64,000 bases of DNA from Basidiobolus meristosporus CBS 931.73 (Eukaryota; Basidiobolomycota; Basidiobolomycetes; Basidiobolales; Basidiobolaceae), in contig MCFE01000370.1 in the NCBI GenBank assembly GCA_002104905.1, positions 21,186 to 85,185 on the forward strand, given 5' to 3'. Shown here piece after piece: positions 1 to 9,550 of this stretch (its first letter is position 1; each line of letters opens with the position of its first letter). The translations under genes were made by a program, and so were the position numbers. The notes beneath the pieces are model-generated. The model was not told the origin of the DNA. It made no database searches and worked only from the letters and a program-made list of their open reading frames with translations.

Positions 1-1052
1 AGGAGGTCTAGGCCAGAAATTCAGTTTAACTTTAACCTAGGAATATGTGCTCGATTCCACAATTGGCATACCTGTGAACACCAGCCTCACTCAAATGAAT
101 TCGATACTTCCATGAAGACCCTACAGGGATCCCAGGAATAGGGCCCACATGATTCGGCTTCACAATGGAGCACTTTTTCTCAACACCAGCACATGCCATG
201 CCACCACCCCATTTCCTTTTCTGGGTAGCGGATGGCATTTTGGCTTTCCGGGTTTGTGACAAATCGATGTATTGTCCAGGCTGAATAATATTGGCAGGAT
301 CGTTGAAGCAGTTTTCGCAATACCTAACAATGGGAGAACATTTCAATATACAGGTATGAAAGGGCCAAGCTCTTCGCATTTTTACCAATCATCCTCGGGG
401 ATTTTTTTTAGGGGAGGATTCAGGCATTTCATATGGAAATACATCTGACACTCCTCACAAATCAACGTAGAATCTTCATCTTCCTTACCACCGCAGACAC
501 TGCAGCCACATTCTTTACACTTCTTCTTATCGTTGTTATCACAACTAGCGCACACATAATCATCTTTCGATAATGATACTCCAGTAGTAGCTTCGTCCGT
601 GGGGGTATCTATTTGTGAGGTTACTTCGCTTGTTGCAGATTTGGTGGGAATGGGTTCTGGAATCATCGAGATAGGGGTAGACACTGAGCTATCAGTGGGA
701 GTGATAATATGATCTATACTCTCCGATTGAGTCTCCTCTTCCTCAATCGGGATATCTGCCTTTAGAAAAACTAGGATAGTGTCGTTGTTTCGAACATTGT
801 AGTCGAACACTTTGTGTTTATTTTCCAGCTGTGTGCAAGTAAAGTGTGAGTATTGTGCAAGGAATGTGGTTGCTTGTCTTGAATTTGGGAGAATACCTGT
901 TTACCAGAGTAGATCAAACGTAACCTATGGAGTGGATATTTATCTTTTCCCAAGATAGTCGATATTTTTTGTCTCACGGAGGCAATGGTATCTAACTTCT
1001 CGGCGGAAATAGAAGTACGATTGCCATCGCTAGTTCGAATGTTAATGAGCAT
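1..1052 (-). CDS. UHRF1-like protein (UBL-PHD-SRA), C-terminus cut by window edge
   Basis: Exons (minus): 1052-897, 828-386, 323-72, 7-<1; introns of 68, 62 and 64 bp, all GT-AG and in phase. Residues about 1-78 form a ubiquitin-like domain (I/L-R-T-x-D-G start, YSGKQ, FDYNVRNNDT). A Ser/Thr/Glu/Pro-rich linker of about 65 residues follows. Next is a PHD finger with the UHRF1-type pre-PHD cysteines (CASC, CKEC, CSVCGG, CEEC, FHMKCL, W-YC-ENC), about 143-207. From about 235 an SRA domain begins (GIPVGSSW, SEAGVHRP), which in UHRF1 binds hemimethylated CpG. No tandem Tudor segment fits between UBL and PHD. In animals and plants this family couples DNA methylation maintenance to histone reading and ubiquitylation; a RING end, if present, lies outside the window. 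Start chosen because it opens the UBL fold. Function in this organism is inferred. Confidence 0.9.
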
Positions 1053-1478
1053 GGGGAGTGTCGAGAAACAGAAAACGTGCTCTAAATTAGATAGAAGTCA
1101 ACCAGCCTCGCAAGTTGTGGATTTTTGGATTTGTTTACTTTTACTTGTGATTGTTATTATCAAAACATCGCAACGTTGTGGTAAATACCTATATATATAT
1201 TGGAAGTCTGGCAACCAGGGAGTGCATGGTGTTTGAATGCTCAAGATTTGGCTAATATGCTGAGTAAACTAAGCATTATTTAATCATGAACCAGTAGTAT
1301 CACCGCAGTCATATGGGCTGGATCGACCACTAAATTAAGACAAAGAGGTGCAAAGAATTGGTGTCAGATAGATCCCCAGATAATTAATTTTGGACTACCA
1401 ATCCAGAACCCCAAAGTCACACTAGCCATTTCGTAAAGAAAACTCCATGGTAAATTGGGAGATAACCAATATCTAGAA
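1053..1478. other. Intergenic, 5' flank of the UHRF1-like gene
   Basis: No coding exon, tRNA or repeat could be recognised. It presumably holds the promoter of the minus-strand UHRF1-like gene. A short AT run (TATATATAT, about 1191-1200) is the only noticeable element. Confidence 0.5.
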
Positions 1479-1685
1479 CTACATGGACGAAGTGCCGAGC
1501 ACCAAGGAGGCTAAGCCACAGGAATAGAATATTATTAAGTTTTGCACATATGTAATACCGATGACTGAGATAATTGCTAATTCCTTAAGACCGATGATGA
1601 CTAAACGTACATACACTGGGGTGTTTACGGCCGATCCAGATAGCTCTTTGGTGCCTAGCCAATGGCCAATGTAGATAACGAACAT
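1479..1685 (-). CDS. Doubtful 68-residue hydrophobic ORF
   Basis: An ATG-to-TAG reading frame of 68 codons encodes a mostly hydrophobic peptide with two possible membrane segments. I do not recognise a family. A strong donor-like GTAAGT lies just upstream on the same strand (about 1714-1719), after an ATG at 1754 that opens a 12-codon frame. Joining that frame to an acceptor at about 1582 also stays in phase, so this may be part of a small spliced membrane-protein gene rather than a single-exon one. Nothing else supports it. Confidence 0.2.
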   Translation of the reverse strand: MFVIYIGHWLGTKELSGSAVNTPVYVRLVIIGLKELAIISVIGITYVQNLIIFYSCGLASLVLGTSSM

Positions 1686-1754
1686 GGATAGTTTCTTGGA
1701 AATCCGTTTTTTTTACTTACGAAATTCTCCGAGCCAATTACCCACTCACCATCC

Positions 1755-2066
1755 ATGAGTATTCTGATACGGTATATAAACCGTCCATACTCAACCACAA
1801 CTGCACCCATTGAAGCTACAATGACTCCTTTCAGTACAGATTCTCAAACCATTCAACACTCTCGCTCGTACTCTTTTTCATCCAGGCCATATATGTCTGA
1901 GGAATCTTTATCGGATGTTGCTCTTGAGGGCCTTCGAAGCTCTTTCTCATCCCCCGACTTCTCGCAGTACGAACAGTCTGAAGCTGAACTCGACGAGCCA
2001 GAGCAGAAGAGCTCTAATCTGGATATTTTCTTACTTCTGACGTTGGGTGCTTCCATCTTGCTTTAA
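1755..2066 (+). CDS. Hypothetical 103-residue protein with C-terminal hydrophobic tail
   Basis: Single-exon ATG-to-TAA frame. The middle is Ser-rich and acidic (many S, E and D residues). The last 14 or so residues (after NLDIF) are purely hydrophobic and end almost at the stop codon, the layout of a tail-anchored membrane protein. No family recognised. The predicted start precedes an Arg-containing, Ser/Thr-rich stretch that could be a weak targeting signal. It lies convergent to the GLTP gene with about 200 bp between the stop codons. Could be a chance ORF. Confidence 0.35.
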   Translation: MSILIRYINRPYSTTTAPIEATMTPFSTDSQTIQHSRSYSFSSRPYMSEESLSDVALEGLRSSFSSPDFSQYEQSEAELDEPEQKSSNLDIFLLLTLGASILL

Positions 2067-2266
2067 ACTTGCGTGTCTCTTAATTAGCTTGTATATAACC
2101 CCATCATAATGACCATTTCGGATAGGTTATAGAATTCACCTCTTCACTTCAATACAAATTATCATATCAATTAACCAGCTACGTCTCTAAAGTCGCAGTA
2201 AAGTAACAACGAGAACATATTTATTGAATAAATCTGTTCAGATCAACTGGAGTTTGCCACTCTCTG

Positions 2267-3132
2267 TTATAATCCCTTACCATAGTCACCAGTCTTGTAG
2301 AACTCGTTCATCTGTGCAACCAACTTTTCCAAGGCAGTTAGCCATTGATTCATTTCGGCTTGAACAGTAGAAAGATCTGAGCCAAGTTTAGCATAGAAGT
2401 CCTTGCGATATGGGCAGGCTTTCATAGCTAGCTGTTGAATCGAAAGATGTTACGCACGTTGAAACGACTTCAGGTCATTGTAGCGACTTACACTAAATAT
2501 AGGTCGTACAACAAAGCTGTGATACTGTTTCAAGGTCAGGCCGTAGGCTTCCGTAAAGGATTTGCTTAACTCTTCCTCAGGATTCTCCAGATTTCGTCTC
2601 AAAGCTTTGGAGGTGAAATCAAGCCCTCTGAAGGCCCCACATTAATATATCTGCAGTCATTTTGTTCAATTGTGTTGTCTCTACCTTAATAGCCATAGCA
2701 GCCCTTGAGTTGCAGTTCTTTCCTTCCCCTCTCTGGCTTCAGTAGCCACCAATTTTTGTAAGGTACTGTAGCTATTGGGGTCAGTGTTGTACTTGGTGCG
2801 AATTTTCTTTGTCAACGATAATTAGGGTTGGGCCGATATTATGAAGGTCTACTACGCTCACTATACATACAGTCACGTTTCCGCTCAAGTCGGCTTTCAC
2901 AGGAGCAAAGGCGGTTGAATTCAAAAGGTCTAAGCCACATAATTTTCAGCCAAGACATGGAGTTACTACCAGCACATATGGTTGTACGTGCTATAAAAAG
3001 AGCCAGATACTAACCAAACAATCTAACCACCTCTTCTGATGCCTCACAGAAGCCTACAGCATCAATTCCTTCCTCAGTTACAGATACATCCTTGTAGTTT
3101 TTCTTCAGCTGGGAAAACCAATCGTTAGACAT
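2267..3132 (-). CDS. Glycolipid transfer protein (GLTP domain)
   Basis: Exons (minus): 3132-3015, 2929-2871, 2806-2685, 2627-2492, 2431-2267; 600 nt, 199 aa. The product is a single GLTP fold, the usual size for the family (about 200 aa). Diagnostic motifs: K-A-D-L-S-G-N (the Asp/Asn that hold the sugar headgroup), L-L-W-L-L-R-G-L (the Trp/Arg region), and H-S-F-V (the conserved His near the middle), then A-C-P-Y-R-K-D-F. In known members the protein moves glycosphingolipids between membranes in the cytosol. The chosen Met gives a start typical of fungal GLTPs, running directly into the first helix. No signal peptide. Divergent from RPL4 with about 400 bp between starts. Confidence 0.93.
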
Positions 3133-3535
3133 GTTAAAGAGTAGGGTGTTCAACTTCTGTGGTGGTGTCGAAGTCTGAGTCTTGGAAAGACTTGTCATAT
3201 ATTACGCCTTTTAATAGTGTCTCCTGTTGAGATTGATTAATCCCAACGCCCTTACGTTTACAAGTATTCTTAGAATGAACTATTTCTGCTTCAACAATGC
3301 CAGTATACTTTGTGCCAATAGCATCACCAATACTGTTGGCTATGTCTGAAACTTTGCGAGATGCCAAACATTCAATTTGAGAGCAAAAAATCAGGGATAC
3401 ACAGCATCAATTTCATGAAAATAGGGTGCTAAAAAATGGTATGAGAACCCTGAAATCAAGATCCTACGGAATCAACTATATCAAGGAGAAATCATCAGAA
3501 CTTTTCTTTCTCTTTCGCATCCTAGTGGATTAAAG
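3133..3535. promoter_or_regulatory. Divergent promoter region GLTP / RPL4
   Basis: About 400 bp lie between the two opposed start codons. A pyrimidine-rich stretch (CTTTTCTTTCTCTTTCGC, about 3500-3518) just before the RPL4 ATG is the kind of C/T tract seen at ribosomal protein gene starts. An open frame on the minus strand (3134-3367) without an ATG was not accepted as coding. Confidence 0.4.
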
Positions 3536-4862
3536 ATGGTACGTTTATTGATATTGATATTTCATTGAATCATCAATCGTTGTTGTTGGCGCTACCCATC
3601 CATTCCCATCACGCATATCAAGTATACACACACCATGTGACACTTGACAATGCATTAGATTTCCCTCTCATATAACAGAGTGAGATGAGATGGAATAGAC
3701 CCGGCAATAGTGGTTGTATTTTACCGACAGATTCTAACCATCGCCATCTTCAATATAGTCTGTGGCTGCTAGACCCGTCATTAACGTCTATTCCGAAGCC
3801 GGTAACGGCTCCGTTGCTACCGTGACCCTTCCCGCCGTCTTCAAAGCTCCCATCCGTCCTGATGTCGTGAAGTTCGTCCACACCAACATGGCCAAGAACA
3901 AGCGTCAAGCTTACGCCGTCTCCGTCAAGGCTGGTCACCAAACCTCTGCTGAATCCTGGGGTACTGGTCGTGCTGTTGCCCGTATTCCTCGTGTTGGTGG
4001 TGGTGGTACCCACCGTTCCGGACAAGCTGCCTTCGGTAACATGTGCCGTGGTGGTCGTATGTTCGCTCCTACCAAGATCTGGAGAAAGTGGCACGTTAAG
4101 ACCAACTTGAACCAGAAGCGTTTCGCCACTGCCTCCGCTTTGGCTGCTTCTGCCATTCCTTCTTTGGTTTTGGCCCGCGGTCACCGTGTTGAGCAAATTG
4201 AGGAAATCCCTCTCGTTGTTGCCAACGCTGTTGAGTCTTTCACCAAGACCAAGGCCGCTGTTGCCCTCCTCAAGGCCCTCAACGCCTACAACGATGTTGT
4301 CAAGGTTGCCAACTCCCGCAAGATCCGCGCCGGTAAGGGCAAGCTCAGAAACCGTCGCCACAGACAACGCCGTGGTCCTCTCGTTGTCTACAACGAGGAT
4401 AACGGTATTGTCCGTGCCTTCCGTAACCTTCCCGGTGTTGAATTGGTTAACGTTCGTCGCCTTAACCTCCTTCAATTGGCTCCTGGTGCCCATCTTGGTC
4501 GTTTCATCATCTGGACCCAAGGTGCTTTCGAGCTCTTGGACTCCCTCTTCGGTACCTACAAGAAGTCTTCCACTTTGAAGAAGGACTACAACCTTCCTAC
4601 CCACATCATCTCTAACCCTGATGTTACCCGTATCATCAACTCTGACGAGATCCAATCCGTTTGCCGTGCTGCTGGTACTAAGCACCAAAAGCGCTCTGTT
4701 GCCCAAAAGAAGAACCCTCTTCGCAACAACGGTGTCATGATCCGTTTGAACCCCTACTCTAAGGTCGTCAAGCGTGCTGAGATCCTCGGTAAGAAGAAGG
4801 CCGCCAAGAAGGTTCACACTGCCACCAGCAAGAAGTTCTTGGAAACCCTCAAGGCCGAATAA
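3536..4862 (+). CDS. RPL4: Ribosomal protein uL4 (60S L4)
   Basis: Exon 1 is only the ATG (3536-3538), followed by a 220 bp intron (GTACGT ... TATAG) and one long exon 3759-4862; 368 aa. The protein aligns by eye over its length with eukaryotic uL4: an early P-V-I-N-V-Y-S, the L4 signature region around [31 protein letters not shown], and the basic C-terminal extension. uL4 lines the polypeptide exit tunnel of the large subunit. Codon use is strongly biased (C/T-ending, as in highly expressed genes), which also makes a long open frame on the opposite strand. The start exon is inferred because the second exon has no suitable ATG and the donor follows the ATG directly. Confidence 0.97.
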
Positions 4863-5602
4863 ATTATTTCTGCTTCAGGATTTAATCTTCAAAGAATAAA
4901 ATTGTAGTAGCAAAACAACATTTGCCTAGTCATGAAGTAGTATGCCCCGCAGTTTCATGTTGGTCGAGGAACATTATATTCCGTCAGCCTCGAATACGGT
5001 TTTTCGTACCGGAATGGCATCACTATATCAAGGATGTGATTGGATAAGGTGATTAGAATTCGAGTAATATTCTACAATATATCGATACACTTGATTGGAA
5101 ACCGAATATTATCAATTGTCTTGGAAACGCTTAATAGGGTCATTATTTGCTAGCTATCGTTGAATAAATCAGTAGAAATACTGGGTTCCCGCTAATGCCA
5201 AGACAATGATACCAAAGTTTGAAGATATTTACATATTGACTCAATTCGGTTATACAATTGTATTGTTCACATCATATTAACATGTTTGGAAGCTACGGTG
5301 GCGGTCGTGTACCTAAAAATAGCCAATAATAATACTACTCCTCGCCCGTCATGAATATAGGCTTGACAGGTATTGGCTTCGGTGGTTCTTGGCTTAATTA
5401 AACAACTAGCGCGACTGAAGACATCTACTGTTTACCATATCACAGAGACTATTGACTACTGGAAGTGCACTCACAGTCCTTTAACCTTTGATTCTCCCCC
5501 GAGCAATAGAGCATATCAGACAAAGGTCGCTCTTTACTTGTCGATTTAGATTTTATAGAGGCCAATTTCCTCTGCAGCAAGACTGTTTGCGTTTGTACTT
5601 GT
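4863..5602. other. Intergenic between RPL4 and the CSC1-like gene
   Basis: No convincing gene. At 5281 an ATG opens a short Gly-rich frame (M-F-G-S-Y-G-G-G-R) with a possible donor GTACCT; a downstream frame from about 5372 is open to about 5549. I could not connect them to any family, so no gene is called. Confidence 0.4.
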
Positions 5603-8600
5603 ATGACCACCCTTGATACTGCCAAGAATTACTCGTCAACCCTTGTTGGTATAGGGACTCAACTAGCACTTACAGCCACTGTGTCTGTGTTGAGTTTTGG
5701 CGCTTTCGAGATTCATCGAAGATGGAAATTGACAAAGCATCTTTACATTCAACGTTGTAATTTAGAAAAGTAAGTGTTATGTCCAGCCAGGGTATAGAAA
5801 TTCTTCTTATACAGACCCTCTGCTATTTAGGAACCCGTCACCACTACCGTCGACTGCTCCATTTGGTTGGATATGGACGACTTTAACCATGAATGAGGAG
5901 TTTTATCTCACTCACGTTGGCCTGGATGCGGCCATGTATATACGATATCTCAAAATGGCATTCCAGCTTATGCTATTTAGCTCCGTTATTATCGGTGCAA
6001 TAGTATTACCGCTAAACTTCTTTGCTGCTCAAACGGATCTTGGCGAAATCGAAAAGGTTTCTATAAGAAACGTCCCCGATGGATCCAAAATGCTCTGGGT
6101 GCATTGTTTAATGACGCATTTCTTCTCCTTCTATACGCTATATCTTTTGTACAAAAATAGCAGAGATCAAGCGTATCTTCGCATAATCTACCTTCAGGCA
6201 CAGGCCAGAAAAGGATGTATACATACTCGTACGGTGATGGTAACCCATGTTCCTGAGACTTTAAGACATGAACAGCGCCTTAGGGAGTATATCAACAGCC
6301 TGGGTGCTGGTAGTGTGGATTCTGTTGTATTTGTCCGCCAGGTCAGCAAGCTCAGCCGTAAGATCAAGCGAAGAAATAGCACGCTGGATAAACTTGAGCG
6401 CTGTCACTTGCAACTAGCGTGCGGCTTGATCAAGGATTTGAGAAAAGAGAAGCGGAAAGTATTTGGCGACGCAGACATTGACCCGGAAAAAGTACGTAAA
6501 TATAATGAAATTTCCGCGAAAATACTGTCCATGGTCGACAAAGCCAAATCCCAAGAACGCTTCCCCTTGCCAATAGCAAGCACAGCCACAACACCCGATA
6601 TATGGGAGCTAATGTGTCAATTCGACCGCAGCCTGCTTGACAAATATCAGCCCAAACATGGAGCGGGGCTATTTCGTACCGGTCAGCCTAGAATAAGTAT
6701 TGACTACCTCCTGAAGAAATTCAATCGACTGGAGCAGCGTATTGCCGAGTTGCGTTCGTTAACAGAAAGTGCCGGTTATTATAAGCCCACCGGGACTGCT
6801 TTTGTAACATTCGAAACACAAGTATCAGCTCAATTATGTGCCCAAAGCATCATCTCTATGACTCCGGAGTCTTGTAAAACGCGCATGGCCCCGGAACCTC
6901 GTGACCTGATATGGACCAACCTTACTTTCAATTCACAGCACAAGCTACTACGAAAGTTTTTGGTTAACTGCAGTGTGTGGTAAGTCTTGAGCAATTACCC
7001 TGATTGGAAGAATCGAATAGATTGACCATTTCTCTTGTATCTTAGGGCTCTTACAATCCTATGGTTATTCCCTTCAACATTCTTCGTCAGTTTGGCATCG
7101 TACAATCAAATCACTGCGAAGTGGCCGTGGTTTGAAGTAGTTGCCAAAGAAAACCCTTGGATACGAAATCTGATCGAAACCATGCTACCATCGATACTTA
7201 TCTCTCTCTTTATGATTGCGATGCCAAACATAATGCTAGGTATTTTCAAACAGTATTCCGCCAATTTCAAATCACTGTGCTTAAAGGTTGTCATTTCATA
7301 GCTCTATCCTCCTTCGATAGCTTTTCGTCACACTCGCAGTTGGAATTTGCGTCGATCAATCGTTATTACCGCTTTGCAATCTTCAACGTCTTGTTTGTAT
7401 TTCTTCTAGGCAATACCTTCATCAAGGTCATCCTTGCCATCATTCAGGCTCCTACAAGCATCTTTCAGGTCCTTGCTGAACACATCCCTAAGGTAGGAGT
7501 CGTATCGCTAACTTGCTAGCATCATCAGCTAACCTGTCACTTGAAGGGTGCAGCATTTTTCATCAACTATGTGATACTTCAAACCTGTTCACATGGCCTT
7601 GAAATTCTTCAAGTGGGCGCTCCTCTATTTCACTGCTATGCTTTCGCTAATTCTTGGGTCTCCAAAACGCCGCGTGACTTACAGACACATAGAAAGCCTT
7701 GGCCATTTCCATTCTATTATTATCTTCCCACCCATATTCTCGTTTTGGTTATATGCATCACCTACTCCATAATCAATCCTTTGATTCTTTTCTTTGGGAC
7801 TATATATTTTGGAATCGCCATTCTTGTTTATAAGTATCAGTTTGCCTATGCTTACGTGAAGAGCTATGAAGCAAATGGCAAGATTTGGAAATACATTTTC
7901 CGATATGTAGGTCACGGCCTTATCATATTCCAGATTACAATGCTGGGCCTGATTTCTCTCAAGAACTCGTTTGTCTCTGCTATGACGTTGATTCCATTGA
8001 TTGGATGCACCATCTACTTCATGTACATTTGCCGAAGCACATACCGGGGCCACACAAAATACGTACCACTTGATGCACTCTATGAGCGCGAAGAAGCCAT
8101 GGAGAACATGTGCTCGAACACTTTCAAAGCAGCACCGAACACCAGCACCACTTCAGGCGACGCTGGTAAATGCGATGTATCTTCTCCTCGAAGCTCAAGG
8201 TCAACTTTCTCAAGTGACCCCACTGCACCCTTGGTGACAGATATCTCGAACAACACCTCAGACAAGGTCACTGATACTAAGAGTAAGAGTGATGAGGCCA
8301 TGGCATGCGAGCCCAGTATTGAAGGAATAACGGTTCCGAAACGGCGTGTTGCCTGTCCTGGAAATGAACCAATTGCAGTTGGCACATATCCATTACCATC
8401 GGCCAGCTCTTCCTATCACAAACCTTTGGAATTGGATATGAAATCCCCCGTCAAACAGAAGTTAGCCAAAATCCAGCAACAAATACTGTCTTCTCCGTTG
8501 CTTTCGCTTCTGTGGCAACTGCCCACGGGCCATGGCCATGCCGTCCATCCCCACATTGATCCCACAAAGATCCCCACCATTCCTGTCCTTGCCAACAGAG

Positions 8601-9199
8601 AGATCCACCAGGACGATACAAACCCATATGAAACATATCTTCATCCTGATCTTATCAGACCGTTGCCTAGGTATCTCTGGCTTCCCCAAAACCCGTTCCG
8701 GCATTTGTACAACTTGGACAGGGAGATATTTGATTTGGAGTCCGCGATTACCTCCTCTGTGTTTGTACCCTCCTCGTTGGGCGGGGATTCTACTCTCGGC
8801 TTCCGAGGCCACATCGTCCCGTCCACGCGGCGAGCGCGCACTGTGCGGGACACGTCCCATGCAACTACCAAGCTGCCGTTCCTGCTTAATACTGTGCGGT
8901 CCATGACACGAAAGCAAAGTGCCGCCGATGAGACTGGAAAGTTTCAGACGGATCCTGCCGACATTTCTGAGACTGTAACCATGTCCCGCAGCAGGCCAGT
9001 TTCTGGTCTGATGAATTTAATTCGGTCATACTCGTGGAGACCCATAGCCGAGGGTGAAATGTCCAGCATGCCACGCTCCATAAGTATGACAGAGTTTCCA
9101 GAGCACCTTGACGACGAAGCGCATAGTGAACATGCCATGAATATTGAAGACGGCGAATATTCACCACGAAGCTCAATCTCTAGTGGCAGAAGCGTCTAA
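5603..9199 (+). CDS. CSC1/OSCA/TMEM63-family osmosensitive cation channel
   Basis: Exons: 5603-5769, 5831-6979, 7046-7239, 7302-7492, 7547-9199; 3354 nt, 1117 aa. The order is that of the family: an N-terminal membrane segment near residues 12-32 and two more (about 90-190), a cytosolic domain with an RNP-like start (V-T-H-V-P-E-T-L-R) from about 185 to 390, then the pore-forming multi-helix block (about 430-720) containing F-F-I-N-Y-V-I-L-Q and P-L-I-L-F-F-G. A long hydrophilic Ser/Pro-rich tail of roughly 380 residues follows, longer than in yeast Csc1. Relatives are hyperosmolality- or stretch-gated cation channels, in fungi mostly in the plasma or vacuolar membrane. Phases agree at all four introns. 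The start exon encodes the first helix. Substrate choice cannot be read from the sequence. Confidence 0.93.
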
Positions 9200-9550
9200 G
9201 GCATGAAGTCTAGGAAATACGATCCATGTAAATTATCAATTAATAACAATCATAATAATACATTGATGCTGATTTCTCCAGCAATTACATCATGTTAGAT
9301 TACAATATAAATAAACTTGATCAATTCATTGCCTAATACACAAACTTCGTGCAAGTTGGATGAAGAGTCGTCATTCTACTAAATAAGGCGGATTGTACAG
9401 CTTATAGGCAATCATTTTTACTCCGCTTTTAGTTTACGACAGTGAACCTCGATTCGTAACAAGTGTTACAGTCATTCTCTTGAACTTTTCGTTTCGTTCA
9501 ACACAAGAAACCCTAGACTTGCTTCCATCAATTCAGTAGTATACAGCACA
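9200..9550. other. Intergenic CSC1-like / FRAY kinase
   Basis: AT-rich 3' and 5' flanking sequence. Nothing beyond possible polyadenylation-type AATAAA-like tracts (about 9300-9320) is visible. Confidence 0.4.

Noticed and set aside
3134-3367. Open frame on the minus strand just upstream of GLTP
   Set aside because: No ATG, different frame from GLTP exon 1, no family resemblance; likely 5' flank.
3750-4817. 355-codon open frame antisense to RPL4
   Set aside because: Produced by the strong codon bias of RPL4. The product is low-complexity and unlike any family.
5281-5549. Possible small Gly-rich gene between RPL4 and CSC1-like
   Set aside because: Splice sites can be placed but nothing else (homology, length, composition) supports it.
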